Below are positions 49,645 through 58,453 of a stretch of 64,000 nucleotides of DNA, one piece after another. This DNA comes from Phnomibacter sp037443285 (GTDB taxonomy: Bacteria > Bacteroidota > Bacteroidia > Chitinophagales > Chitinophagaceae). The stretch lies in contig JBBIOQ010000006.1 in NCBI GenBank assembly GCA_037443285.1, positions 1 to 64,000 on the forward strand, in the 5' to 3' direction. Made by a program: the position numbers and the translations under genes. Below the pieces are notes generated by a model. That model had not been told where the DNA came from, made no database searches, and saw only the letters and a program-made list of their open reading frames with translations. How positions within the stretch are numbered: position 1 is the stretch's first letter; each line of letters starts with the position of its first letter.

Positions 49645-51504
49645 CTAATCTTGTCTTTCAGGAGCAAGTCCCCAATGTTCAGGACTACGCCAAAGTGAGC
49701 TGAGCAATAACTCACGCATGAAGAAGAATTCTTTAGGAAGCTTGTCGTACAGGGAACTGAAAAGTTCCTCATGGCCAAGTAGTTCTTTCTTCCATAATTC
49801 ACGGTCAACTTCCATGATTTTTGAAAATTCTTCCTGGCTGAAATCAAGGCTGTTCCAGTCCATATCCTCATAGCGGGGCATCCAACCAATAGGACTTTCA
49901 ACACCCAAGCTCAGGCCTTTGGAACGATTGACAATCCACTTGAGCACCCGCAGGTTTTGTCCAAAGCCGGGCCATGCAAAATTGCCATTCTCATCCTTGC
50001 GGAACCAGTTTACGCCAAAAATGCGGGGAGGAGCAGGAAGGTCGCGGCCAAACTGCAACCAATGGTTCCAATATTCACCAGCATGGTAGCCCATAAAAGG
50101 CAACATAGCAAACGGATCCCTGCGCACTTTACCTACTTCACCAAAGGCAGCAGCGGTCATTTCGCTTCCCATGGTAGCAGCCAGGTAAACGCCAAAGTTC
50201 CAGTTGAAGGATTGGTAAACCAGCGGCATGGTTGTGGCACGACGTCCGCCAAAGATGAATGCAGAAATGGGCACACCAGCGGGGTCATCCCATTTTTCAT
50301 CCAATACGGGGTTCAGAATAGCTGGGGCGGTAAACCTTGCATTAGGATGCGCAACTGGTTTGCCACTGTTCTTGTCGTACGGCTGTCCATGCCAATCAAT
50401 AATGCCATGTGGCACTTCTTTTGTCATGCCTTCCCACCAAACATCTCCATCGGGGGTAATGCCCACGTTGGTGAAAATGGTATTGGCTTTAATGGAAGCC
50501 ATGGCGTTAGGGTTGGTCTTTTCATTGGTGCCCGGTGCTACGCCAAAATATCCGGCTTCGGGGTTGATAGCATAAAGTTTGCCATCGTCACCCTTATGTA
50601 TCCAGGCAATATCATCGCCAACGGTGGTTACTTTCCAGCCTTCCAAACCCTGAGGTGGCACCATCATGGCGAAGTTGGTTTTGCCGCAAGCGCTTGGGAA
50701 AGCTGCAGCTACATAGGCTTTTTCTTTTTCAGGGCTTTCAACTCCTAAAATGAGCATATGCTCGGCCAGCCAGCCTTCTTCATGGCCCATCACACTGGCA
50801 ATACGAAGGGCAAAGCATTTCTTGCCGAGAAGGGCATTTCCACCGTAGCCACTTCCGTAGCTGATAATGAGCCTTTCTTCAGGAAAGTGAGAAATATATT
50901 TTACAGTTGGATTGCATGGCCATTTTACATCAACGCCACCTGGTTCCAGTGGGTCGCCCACGGTATGGATACATTTAACCCATTCACCCGGCTTCATGTG
51001 TTCAAGTACTTCATTACCAATGCGGGTCATGAGTTTCATATTCACCACTACATACTCACTATCGGTAATTTCAACGCCGTAGCGGCTGAAGGAAGAACCA
51101 ATGGGGCCCATGCAAAATGGTATAACATACATGGTTCTGCCAGCCATGGCGCCTGCAGTAAGACCTTCCAGAATGTTCTTCATTTCCTTGGGGTCCATCC
51201 AGTTATTGGTTGGTCCGGCATCGTCTTTTCTGCGGCTGCAGATGTAGGTGCGGTCTTCAACCCGTGCCACGTCACTGGGGTCGCTGAAGCATGCATAGCT
51301 GTTCGGACGCTTCTGTGGATTCAGTTTGATGAATGTGCCTTTTTTTACCAGCAGTTCACACAATGAATCATATTCCTGCTGGCTACCGTTGCAAAGTTGC
51401 ACTGCCGATGGCTTTAAATGCGCCGCCATGGCTTCGACCCATTTGTTGAGCTCCTCACTCACTGGGCCTGTTTTGTCAAAGAAATAGTTGGTTTGATTGA
51501 ACAT
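49645..51504 (-). CDS. pckG: Phosphoenolpyruvate carboxykinase (GTP)
   Basis: A 619-aa enzyme of the GTP-dependent class; I choose ATG 51504 (MFNQTNYFFDK) over an upstream TTG. The nucleotide loop with the reactive cysteine is AFPSACGKTNFAMM; metal and substrate residues are in MGHEEGWLAEH and FIFGGRRATTMPL. It interconverts oxaloacetate and phosphoenolpyruvate with GTP, at the start of gluconeogenesis. It is monocistronic, with its own terminator. Confidence 0.96.
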   Translation of the reverse strand: MFNQTNYFFDKTGPVSEELNKWVEAMAAHLKPSAVQLCNGSQQEYDSLCELLVKKGTFIKLNPQKRPNSYACFSDPSDVARVEDRTYICSRRKDDAGPTNNWMDPKEMKNILEGLTAGAMAGRTMYVIPFCMGPIGSSFSRYGVEITDSEYVVVNMKLMTRIGNEVLEHMKPGEWVKCIHTVGDPLEPGGVDVKWPCNPTVKYISHFPEERLIISYGSGYGGNALLGKKCFALRIASVMGHEEGWLAEHMLILGVESPEKEKAYVAAAFPSACGKTNFAMMVPPQGLEGWKVTTVGDDIAWIHKGDDGKLYAINPEAGYFGVAPGTNEKTNPNAMASIKANTIFTNVGITPDGDVWWEGMTKEVPHGIIDWHGQPYDKNSGKPVAHPNARFTAPAILNPVLDEKWDDPAGVPISAFIFGGRRATTMPLVYQSFNWNFGVYLAATMGSEMTAAAFGEVGKVRRDPFAMLPFMGYHAGEYWNHWLQFGRDLPAPPRIFGVNWFRKDENGNFAWPGFGQNLRVLKWIVNRSKGLSLGVESPIGWMPRYEDMDWNSLDFSQEEFSKIMEVDRELWKKELLGHEELFSSLYDKLPKEFFFMRELLLSSLWRSPEHWGLAPERQD

Positions 51505-51696
51505 AGTTAAACGATTATGCGGTTTTAAATTCAGAATGCGCAAGTTGTTCAATGAAGGTTGAATAAAATATGAGATGTATCAGGTAGTTTATGACAAATG
51601 GTTATACCAACTAAAATGGCTGTGGATAATTGGGAAAAAAATTCGGGGTTATTCGGGTTAATTTTGAGGTTGAAAATTCAGGGTTAAAACCGCAAA

Positions 51697-51969
51697 ATGA
51701 AATATAATCAATCCACCTTGCAAAAACTGGAAAGAATACTTGCTGAAGCCGGGTACGTGCTGCGTTATGAAAGGGGTACCTTTCAAAGCGGTTACTGCAT
51801 TCTGGAGCAGAAGCGGGTGGTGGTGCTCAACAAGTTTTTGATGGCGGAGGGCAGAATAAATACCTTGCTCGAGTTAATACCTCAATTGCAGATTAACCCG
51901 GATAAGCTGACACAGGAAAGCCAGAAATTACTTGATGAAGTATTGAAGGCTTCTGTTACAGCAGAATGA
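51697..51969 (+). CDS. Conserved hypothetical protein
   Basis: A 90-aa soluble protein. It has the look of a real gene (KLERILAEAGYVLRYERGTF, then GYCILEQKRVVVLNKF and a helical C-terminus) and is followed by a clear terminator. I recall similar short proteins in Bacteroidota with no known role. It is divergent from pckG. Confidence 0.75.
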   Translation: MKYNQSTLQKLERILAEAGYVLRYERGTFQSGYCILEQKRVVVLNKFLMAEGRINTLLELIPQLQINPDKLTQESQKLLDEVLKASVTAE

Positions 51970-51990
51970 TTGGTAAATAATGATTTTCAC

Positions 51991-52025
51991 AAAAAAGACC
52001 CCCTTGCTGAAAGGAGGTCTTTTTT
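51991..52025 (+). terminator. Terminator after the 90-aa gene
   Basis: AAAAAAGACC-CCCTT pairs with AAGGAGGTCTTTTTT with one mismatch and a 4-6 nt loop. The A and T flanks allow action on both strands. Confidence 0.85.
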
Positions 52026-52056
52026 ATTGGTGGTACATTCGTTTGCAGTGAGCAAT

Positions 52057-52827
52057 ATGCCGAAACTGAGAATTACATTTTTGGGCACAGGAACCAGCAG
52101 CGGAGTGCCCATGGTTGCGTGCAACTGTATGGTTTGCACTTCACCCAATGCTGAGGACAAGCGGCTCCGCAGCAGCATACTGGTGCAATCCGAAACCACC
52201 AGTATAGTAGTAGATGCTACTCCTGACTTTCGCCAGCAAATGCTTACCCACAAAGTGCAGCGTGTAGATGCAATCCTGGTGACACATGCGCACAAAGACC
52301 ACGTGGGTGGCCTTGACGACACAAGAGGTTTCCAGTATTTTCAGCAGGAACCAACCAGGGTTTATGGAACCTTGCAAGCGCTGGAAGGTGTGAAACGTGA
52401 AGTGCCTTATGCATTTGACGAATTCAAGTACCCGGGTGTGCCGGTGTTTGAGTTGCACCAAATTGATCAAACGCCCTTTGTAATTGGCGATATCAGGATA
52501 ATACCTGTACTGGTTTGGCATTACCGCATGCCGGTGATGGGTTTTCGATTTAATGATTTCACCTATATCACTGATGCCAACCGGATAGATGAGTCTGAAT
52601 TGGAAAAAATACGCGGTAGCCATACGCTTGTGCTGAATGCACTGCGCAAGGAAAAGCATATGTCGCATTTCACGTTGGACGAAGCCGTTGCCATTGCACG
52701 TGAACTGGAAGTGAAGCAAGCCTACTTCACGCACATAAGCCATCAACTCGGATGCCACAAGGAAATAAATGAAGAACTGCCAATGGGGAATGAACTGGCA
52801 TATGATGGCTTGCAAATCTGGGCTTAG
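52057..52827 (+). CDS. Metallo-beta-lactamase-fold hydrolase (PhnP/RNase Z-like)
   Basis: A 256-aa protein from ATG 52057, where conservation starts (KLRITFLGTGTSSGVPM). The upstream open frame runs through a terminator and is not used. It has a Cys pair (CNCMVCTS), the HAHKDHVGGLDD zinc motif and the late ITDANRID and FTHISHQLG blocks, like PhnP-type phosphodiesterases. These act on cyclic phosphates or lipoate-type substrates; the substrate here is unknown. It is 32 bases upstream of the HhH gene. Confidence 0.88.
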   Translation: MPKLRITFLGTGTSSGVPMVACNCMVCTSPNAEDKRLRSSILVQSETTSIVVDATPDFRQQMLTHKVQRVDAILVTHAHKDHVGGLDDTRGFQYFQQEPTRVYGTLQALEGVKREVPYAFDEFKYPGVPVFELHQIDQTPFVIGDIRIIPVLVWHYRMPVMGFRFNDFTYITDANRIDESELEKIRGSHTLVLNALRKEKHMSHFTLDEAVAIARELEVKQAYFTHISHQLGCHKEINEELPMGNELAYDGLQIWA

Positions 52828-52859
52828 CGTTAGTATCTTGTGCCAGCACAGCATACAAC

Positions 52860-53828
52860 ATGGCACGTTACAAGCATGGTTTCAGGCATTGGGTGAAGGA
52901 TTATTTCACCTTCACGAAATGGCAGCGCCGTGCTTTGATTATGCTGCTTGCCATAGCAATCATTCTTATTGTTTTGCCTGCTACATTTCCATACATTCTA
53001 TCCCATAACAATACTGCTGATGCCGATTCATTGGTTGTAACAACGGTGAATGAATGGGTTGTTCGCCGGCAACTGGCTGACACTGCGGCGAACGATGAGG
53101 CAGACGTAAACAATGAAAGCTGGCGGGAGCCTGCCGGTACGGCATACAACCCGAAAATTTCTTTCTTTCCATTTGATCCCAACACGGCCTTTGCAGCAGA
53201 TTTTGCGAAGCTTGGCATGAAGCCTAAAACCATACAAACCATTTTGCACTACAGAGAAAAGGGCGGCAGGTTTCGGAAGCCTGAGGACCTGTTGAAGATT
53301 TATGGTTTGCCAAAAGAACTGGCTGAAAAACTGATGCCGTATGTTGTGATCGCAGATATCGAAAAGCCACGTGATAATGATTGGAAGCGGGATTCAGGCT
53401 TCACTAAAACCAAAACTGAAAAGGCTATAGCCAAAGTTGACATCAACCTCGCCGACACATCGCAATGGATTGCATTGCCGGGAATCGGGAGCAAACTTGC
53501 CAGCCGTATCGTGAATTTCAGAGATAAATTGGGTGGGTTTTACAGCATTGAACAAGTAGGAGAAACATATGCATTGCCCGACAGCACCTTCCAGAAAATA
53601 CGGCCAAGATTGTTGATGAGCAACGGGCCTTTCAGGTTTGTCAATATCAACAGTGCTAATGTTGAGGAAATAAAGGCGCATCCTTATGTGAAGTGGAATG
53701 AGGCCAATGCCATTGTGCAATTCCGCACCCAACATGGCAGGTATGGCGCTGTTGACGATTTACTGAAAATCGCCATCATTTCATCAGAGTGGCTGCAGAG
53801 GATGAAGCCATACCTGAAACTGGAATAA
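52860..53828 (+). CDS. Membrane-anchored helix-hairpin-helix protein (ComEA-like)
   Basis: A 322-aa protein with one N-terminal membrane helix (~24-44) after a basic segment. Three HhH units follow, near residues 120-165, 195-250 and 260-320; the second is the most canonical (DINLADTSQWIALPGIGSKL). HhH domains bind double-stranded DNA without sequence choice, and ComEA-type proteins take part in DNA uptake. The anchor places the domain in the periplasm. No other competence genes are near. Confidence 0.87.
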   Translation: MARYKHGFRHWVKDYFTFTKWQRRALIMLLAIAIILIVLPATFPYILSHNNTADADSLVVTTVNEWVVRRQLADTAANDEADVNNESWREPAGTAYNPKISFFPFDPNTAFAADFAKLGMKPKTIQTILHYREKGGRFRKPEDLLKIYGLPKELAEKLMPYVVIADIEKPRDNDWKRDSGFTKTKTEKAIAKVDINLADTSQWIALPGIGSKLASRIVNFRDKLGGFYSIEQVGETYALPDSTFQKIRPRLLMSNGPFRFVNINSANVEEIKAHPYVKWNEANAIVQFRTQHGRYGAVDDLLKIAIISSEWLQRMKPYLKLE

Positions 53829-53889
53829 CCACTAACACATTTTATTACTTCTTGGTTGAATCTCCACAATCACCAAACAAGTGTTCGCC

Positions 53890-53897
53890 TACATTTG
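53890..53897 (+). promoter_or_regulatory. -7 promoter box for the acyl-CoA dehydrogenase gene
   Basis: TACATTTG matches TAnnTTTG exactly and lies 29 bases before the chosen ATG at 53927. This supports the 53927 start over the upstream open frame that begins within the HhH gene. Confidence 0.45.
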
Positions 53898-53926
53898 TCA
53901 TCTTTGCCCACAACGATTGCAACCGA

Positions 53927-55069
53927 ATGAATTTTCAATCATCAGAATTGACTTTGCAGGTGGCCGCTGCCGCCCGTGATTTTGCTCACCAGCATATCAA
54001 ACCCTTCCTCATGGAATGGGATGAAAAGCAGGAGTTTCCGGTTCCTGTTTTCAGAGCAATGGGAAAGTTGGGATTGATGGGTGTGCTTGTGCCACATGAA
54101 TACGGAGGCAGCGGGCTCAGCTATTTTGAATACAGCGCCATCATACAGGAAATAGCCAAGGTATGTGGTTCGGTAGGATTGAGCCTTGCTGCGCACAACA
54201 GCCTATGCACCAACCATATTCTCACTTTTGGCAATGAGGAACAGAAAAGGAATTACCTGCCCATGCTAGCTTCGGGTGAGCACATAGGAGCCTGGGGCCT
54301 TACCGAACCCAACACCGGCAGCGATGCGGGTAACATGCAGACCACTGCGGTCAAGGATGGTGACTTCTGGATTTTGAACGGAACTAAGAATTGGATTACC
54401 CACGGTATCAGTGGCGATGTAGCAGTTGTGATTGCAAGAACAGGTGCACCACGCAGTAGCGGCAATGCCACTGCTTTCATTGTGGAAAGAGGGACACCCG
54501 GTTTTGCAGGCGGCAAAAAGGAAAACAAACTGGGTATGCGTGCCAGCGAAACCGCAGAAATGATATTTGATAACTGCCGGGTGCCTGATGCAAACAGGAT
54601 GGGAAATGTGGGCGATGGCTTCCGGCAGTCACTTACCATTCTTGATGGTGGGCGTATCAGCATTGCTGCTCTTGCGCTGGGAATCGCCAAGGGAGCCTAT
54701 GAGGCCAGTGTGAAATATGCAAAGGAGCGCCACCAGTTCGACCAGCCTATTGCCAGTTTCCAGGGAATCAGTTTTAAACTCGCGGATATGGCCACGGAAA
54801 TACAGGCTGCCGAATTGCTCATCAATGAGGCCTGCAATTTGAAAAATGCCCACAGAAAAGTGACCAAAGAAAGTGCCATGGCAAAATATTATGCCAGCGA
54901 AGTAGCGGTGAAGGTGAGTAGCGATGCTGTTCAGATTTTTGGTGGCTACGGCTACACCAAGGATTTTCCGGTCGAGAAATTTTACCGCGACAGCAAGCTT
55001 TGCACCATTGGCGAGGGCACCAGTGAAATTCAAAAAATAGTCATTGCCCGGGAGGAATTGCACAGGTGA
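53927..55069 (+). CDS. Acyl-CoA dehydrogenase
   Basis: A 380-aa flavoenzyme. ATG 53927 gives the usual length and N-terminus (FQSSELTLQVAAAARDFA). Signature blocks are GAWGLTEPNTGSDAG, KLGMRASETAEMIFD, GGYGYTKDFPVEKFYRD and TIGEGTSEIQKIVIAREEL; the catalytic Glu is the one in the last block (GEGTSE). It oxidises acyl-CoA to enoyl-CoA in beta-oxidation or branched-chain amino acid breakdown; the chain preference cannot be read from sequence. Confidence 0.95.
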   Translation: MNFQSSELTLQVAAAARDFAHQHIKPFLMEWDEKQEFPVPVFRAMGKLGLMGVLVPHEYGGSGLSYFEYSAIIQEIAKVCGSVGLSLAAHNSLCTNHILTFGNEEQKRNYLPMLASGEHIGAWGLTEPNTGSDAGNMQTTAVKDGDFWILNGTKNWITHGISGDVAVVIARTGAPRSSGNATAFIVERGTPGFAGGKKENKLGMRASETAEMIFDNCRVPDANRMGNVGDGFRQSLTILDGGRISIAALALGIAKGAYEASVKYAKERHQFDQPIASFQGISFKLADMATEIQAAELLINEACNLKNAHRKVTKESAMAKYYASEVAVKVSSDAVQIFGGYGYTKDFPVEKFYRDSKLCTIGEGTSEIQKIVIAREELHR

Positions 55070-55113
55070 TGTTAAAGCATCACACATCACTTTTACTGCT
55101 AAAAGCTAACGAC

Positions 55114-55121
55114 TATTTTTG
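55114..55121 (+). promoter_or_regulatory. -7 promoter box for the cytochrome c gene
   Basis: TATTTTTG matches TAnnTTTG and ends only five bases before the ATG at 55127, so the transcript would have almost no leader. No TTG at -33 is seen. Confidence 0.35.
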
Positions 55122-55126
55122 CCTGC

Positions 55127-55525
55127 ATGAAAAATTGGCTATTCGGCTCGGGGATACTTTTGCTGACTGCTTGCAGCTTTGCTGACGGCAACCAGGGCAA
55201 AACAGGTGCTGTGCAAGGGGCGGCTGTCAATACCCACCATCCGGGCAAGGACCTTTTTCAATCGCAATGCGCCAGTTGCCATTTTGTAAACAAGGAAATG
55301 ACAGGGCCGGCGCTTCAGGGCCTGGAGGAACGGTGGCCTGATACTGCAAAATTGTACGCCTTCATCCGCAATAGCGCAGCAGTAATTGCCAGCGACAAAT
55401 ATGCTGCTGATCTTTGGAAACGCTTTAACCAAACTCCCATGCCGCCACATCCCAATTTGACTGATGATGACATCAGTAAAATTTTGGATTTTGTGAAAAC
55501 AATGAGTGCCACGGCCAACCCTTAA
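55127..55525 (+). CDS. Monohaem cytochrome c lipoprotein
   Basis: A 132-aa protein with a lipoprotein signal (LLLTAC, Cys16) and one haem c site, C48-A-S-C51-H52. A Met in TPMPPHPNLT is the likely sixth ligand. The C-terminal helix (DDISKILDFVKTM) is typical of small class I cytochromes. It should carry electrons at the periplasmic face. Confidence 0.9.
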   Translation: MKNWLFGSGILLLTACSFADGNQGKTGAVQGAAVNTHHPGKDLFQSQCASCHFVNKEMTGPALQGLEERWPDTAKLYAFIRNSAAVIASDKYAADLWKRFNQTPMPPHPNLTDDDISKILDFVKTMSATANP

Positions 55526-55571
55526 TTCCCTGCATTCTTATTCTCAGCCTTAGGCAAATACAATAAAAAGC

Positions 55572-55925
55572 ATGTTGAAAGTTTACGGGATACCCAATTG
55601 CAATACAGTGAAGAAGGCAATTGACTGGCTGAAGTCAAATAGCATGAATTTCGAGTTTCATGATTTCAAGAAACAAGGTGTAACCAAAGCCCAGCTTGAA
55701 AACTGGGGCAAACAAGTGGGATGGGAAAACCTGCTGAACAAGCGTGGTACTACCTGGAAAGCATTTACTCCTGAACAACAAGCAGCCGCTGAAAAGAAAG
55801 GTGGTGCTTTTGGCCTAATGATAGAAAAACCATCTGTCATTAAGCGGCCGGTCATCGAAAGCAACGGAGCTGTTTTGACGATTGGGTTTGATGAGAAGAT
55901 ATATGCTGAAAAAATGAAAGGCTGA
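55572..55925 (+). CDS. ArsC/Spx family protein (YffB-like)
   Basis: A 117-aa thioredoxin-fold protein with YGIPNCNTVKKAIDWL near the start (Cys10) and the C-terminal KPSVIKRPVIE block of the ArsC/Spx family. It has one N-terminal Cys and lacks the Spx CxxC, which fits the YffB/reductase-like branch. The role is unknown. The stop codon lies inside the terminator hairpin. Confidence 0.88.
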   Translation: MLKVYGIPNCNTVKKAIDWLKSNSMNFEFHDFKKQGVTKAQLENWGKQVGWENLLNKRGTTWKAFTPEQQAAAEKKGGAFGLMIEKPSVIKRPVIESNGAVLTIGFDEKIYAEKMKG

Positions 55926-55943
55926 TCGTTCGACCAGCCTTTT
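55917..55943 (+). terminator. Terminator overlapping the ArsC-family stop codon
   Basis: AAAGGCTG pairs with CAGCCTTT, with inner TCG/CGA pairs, and is followed by TTTT. The stem begins before the stop codon of the gene (55923-55925). Confidence 0.75.
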
Positions 55944-55961
55944 GTCAGTATACCTGTGGAG

Positions 55962-56243
55962 CTAAAGCTTCCCTTCCAGGCCTTCAAATTTTTCTTTCGC
56001 CTGCTTGGCAAAGCCTTCAATTTTTTCGCCAATATCGCCTGGGATAATGTCCGAAATTTTGTCGAGTAAACTTCCACCTTCCTGGGCCTGGCCCGATGAT
56101 GCATGCGTAAACATGTTTTCAATACCATCGGCCATCATGGGGAATTTTTCCTTTACAAATGCTTTGACGACTTCAATTGATTTTGTGGCCTGCTCCTGGC
56201 TGATGCCTGCTTCGGCAATGAGTTTGTTGATAAGGTCGTTCAT
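55962..56243 (-). CDS. Small helical hypothetical protein
   Basis: A 93-aa acidic, helical protein from ATG 56243 (MNDLINKLIAEAGISQEQA). It has Gly/Asp loops (SDIIPGDIGEKIEGF) and no Cys or membrane segment. Similar short proteins occur in Bacteroidota without known function. It is downstream of clpX on the same strand, beyond the clpX terminator. Confidence 0.75.
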   Translation of the reverse strand: MNDLINKLIAEAGISQEQATKSIEVVKAFVKEKFPMMADGIENMFTHASSGQAQEGGSLLDKISDIIPGDIGEKIEGFAKQAKEKFEGLEGKL

Positions 56244-56308
56244 AATGGTGGTTTTAATGTGTGGCAAAAAAAGCTTGTAAGGCAAGGTAGGGCAGGAAGA
56301 ATTGTATA

Positions 56309-56336
56309 AAAAAAATACCGGGCTTCTTACCCGGTA
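56309..56336 (-). terminator. Terminator of clpX
   Basis: TACCGGG (56316-56322) pairs with CCCGGTA (56330-56336). On the minus strand the stem is followed by eight T, about 30 bases after the clpX stop. Confidence 0.85.
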
Positions 56337-56366
56337 AATCATCGAAAAATAATGCTGAATGGTTCG

Positions 56367-57608
56367 TCAGGCAACACGCAATTTGTTCAATTTGCTGTTT
56401 TCAAATTTCTGCTGGGCATATTCCAGCGTTACCTCAAACGCATGTTCTTTCATACTGGGTAACTCGAACATGGCTTCTACCAGGATTTGTTCGCAAATGC
56501 TGCGGAGTCCCCTGGCACCAAGTTTGAATTCCATTGCTTTTTGTACAATGTAATCAAACACGGCCGGCTCAAATGTCAGCTTAATGCCTTCCAGTTCAAA
56601 CAGTTTGGTGTATTGGCGAACCAGCGAGTTTCTGGGCTCGGTAAGAATGCTGCGCAGTGTTTCTACATCCAATGGATCGAGGTGGGTAACCACTGGAAGA
56701 CGACCAAGCAGTTCGGGGATGAGTCCAAACGATTTTAAATCCTGGGCGTTTACAAATTGAAGTAGGTTCTTCTTCTGGTATTCCTGCAACTCTTTGTTCA
56801 CGTTAAAACCAATGGCATTTGTATTTACCCGGCGGGCTATCACTTTGTCTATGCCATCAAATGCACCCCCGGCAATAAAGAGAATGTTCTGCGTATTTAC
56901 CTTAATCATTTTCTGCTCAGGGTGCTTGCGTCCTCCCTGCGGGGGAACCAGCACATCGGTGCCTTCGAGCATTTTGAGGAGGCCTTGCTGCACACCTTCG
57001 CCACTTACATCGCGGGTGATGCTGGGGTTGTCGCCTTTGCGGGCTATCTTGTCTATTTCATCAATGTATACAATGCCACGTTCAGCGGCCTGCACATCGT
57101 AGTCGCAGTTTTGCAGCAGGCGGGTAAGCATGCTTTCCACGTCTTCGCCTACATAACCTGCTTCGGTAAAAACAGTGGCATCAACAATGGCAAAAGGAAC
57201 ATTAAGCAGCTTGGCAATGGTTTTTGCCAACAAAGTCTTACCGGTACCTGTTTCGCCAACTAAAATGAGGTTGCTCTTTTCAATTTCCACTTCATCGGGC
57301 AGCACCCTTTGAGTGAGGCGCTTATAGTGATTGTAAACAGCCACACTCAGTATTTTCTTGGCTTCGTCCTGGCCAATTACATACTGGTCGAGGAAGCTTT
57401 TGATTTCCTTTGGCTTTTTCACATTCAGTTTGAAGGCACCCGGCGAAGTGAAACGGTGGCTTTGCATGGCCACTTCCTGCTCCACAATTTCACGGGCACT
57501 TTCTACGCACTGGTCGCAGATGTGCACATTATCCTGGCCGGCAATGAGAATTTTTACTTCATCGCGGCTTTTGCCACAAAAGGAACAATGCAGGGTAGAC
57601 TTTGCCAT
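56367..57608 (-). CDS. clpX: ClpX, ATP-dependent unfoldase subunit
   Basis: A 413-aa protein of normal length. It has the zinc-binding domain (C8, C11, C31, C34), Walker A GETGTGKT (118-125), Walker B IVYIDEIDKI, the GYVGEDVE pore loop and the RRVNTNAIGF region. ClpX unfolds tagged proteins and feeds them to ClpP. Its own promoter lies at 57655-57685, after the second clpP gene. Confidence 0.97.
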   Translation of the reverse strand: MAKSTLHCSFCGKSRDEVKILIAGQDNVHICDQCVESAREIVEQEVAMQSHRFTSPGAFKLNVKKPKEIKSFLDQYVIGQDEAKKILSVAVYNHYKRLTQRVLPDEVEIEKSNLILVGETGTGKTLLAKTIAKLLNVPFAIVDATVFTEAGYVGEDVESMLTRLLQNCDYDVQAAERGIVYIDEIDKIARKGDNPSITRDVSGEGVQQGLLKMLEGTDVLVPPQGGRKHPEQKMIKVNTQNILFIAGGAFDGIDKVIARRVNTNAIGFNVNKELQEYQKKNLLQFVNAQDLKSFGLIPELLGRLPVVTHLDPLDVETLRSILTEPRNSLVRQYTKLFELEGIKLTFEPAVFDYIVQKAMEFKLGARGLRSICEQILVEAMFELPSMKEHAFEVTLEYAQQKFENSKLNKLRVA

Positions 57609-57654
57609 GATTAATCAGAGTGCTAACGCCCTGTGAAACAAGGCCATTGCAGAA

Positions 57655-57685
57655 CAAAGGTATTTTTTTGCCCCGTTTAGGGCAA
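57655..57685 (-). promoter_or_regulatory. Promoter of clpX
   Basis: On the minus strand TTG (57685-57683) and TACCTTTG (57662-57655) are 20 bases apart, the best match in the window to the Bacteroidota TTG / TAnnTTTG promoter. The leader to the ATG is about 40 bases. Confidence 0.6.
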
Positions 57686-57695
57686 GTTGATAAAG

Positions 57696-58340
57696 TTAAA
57701 GCTTCTTGGTGATGCCATCCACAATGCCATAAGCCATGCTTTCCTTGGCATCCATCCAATAATCGCGGTCAAAATCTTTCATCACTTTGTCGAAAGGTTG
57801 CCCACAGTTATCGGCCAGTATTTTAGCGCCGAGCTCCTTGGTTTTGCGGATTTGTTCGGCCATAATTTCGAGGTCGGCGCTGGTGCCACGGCCACCGCCG
57901 CTGGGCTGGTGTATCATTACTTCGCCATGGGGGAAAATGAACCTGCGGCCTTTTTTACCACCGCTCAGCAGGATGCTACCCATGCTGGCCGCCATTCCCA
58001 TGCATACGGTACTAACCGGGCTGCTGATGAGCTGCATAGTATCGTAAATAACCATTCCCGATGTGACCATGCCACCCGGGCTATTGATGTAAAAGGTGAT
58101 TTCCTTGGCCGAGTCAAGGGCATCCAAATAGAGCAGGCGGCTGGTGATGTCCCTGGCGCTCTTGTCGTCTACCACGCCCCAGAGGAAAATTTTGCGCTGC
58201 TCAATGAATTTTTTGTCGAACTGCCACCCGCTCATCATTTTCTCCATCGGTATTTCTACAGAAGGCATTTCGGGTGCTTCAGGTTCCTCTTCGTCGAAGC
58301 GGAAGGGTTTGTTGCTGTAATTATATTTATTCATGTTCAT
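57696..58340 (-). CDS. clpP: ClpP-family protease, second copy
   Basis: A 214-aa ClpP paralog. The catalytic Ser119 (GMAASMGS), His144 (MIHQP) and Asp193 (RDYWM) are all present. It has a longer acidic N-terminus (FRFDEEEPEAPEMP) than the first copy, and no signal of a missing part. It lies between the other clpP and clpX. Two ClpP paralogs can form a mixed barrel in some bacteria; that is a possibility here. Confidence 0.94.
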   Translation of the reverse strand: MNMNKYNYSNKPFRFDEEEPEAPEMPSVEIPMEKMMSGWQFDKKFIEQRKIFLWGVVDDKSARDITSRLLYLDALDSAKEITFYINSPGGMVTSGMVIYDTMQLISSPVSTVCMGMAASMGSILLSGGKKGRRFIFPHGEVMIHQPSGGGRGTSADLEIMAEQIRKTKELGAKILADNCGQPFDKVMKDFDRDYWMDAKESMAYGIVDGITKKL

Positions 58341-58453
58341 TCATTTTATATCAAGCTGTGCACAGGCCCTGAAGTGAGTGACACAACGATGTTGATAGTA
58401 GTACGATAGTTGTTTTCAATAACTGTATGCTCTCCCCATTTAGGGTTAAGGGC

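Noticed and set aside
49957..50748. 263-codon open frame antisense to pckG
   Set aside because: It mirrors the highly conserved PEPCK sequence and has no protein-like features.
57687..58409. 240-codon open frame antisense to the second clpP, and a similar one over the first
   Set aside because: Both clpP genes are complete on the other strand.
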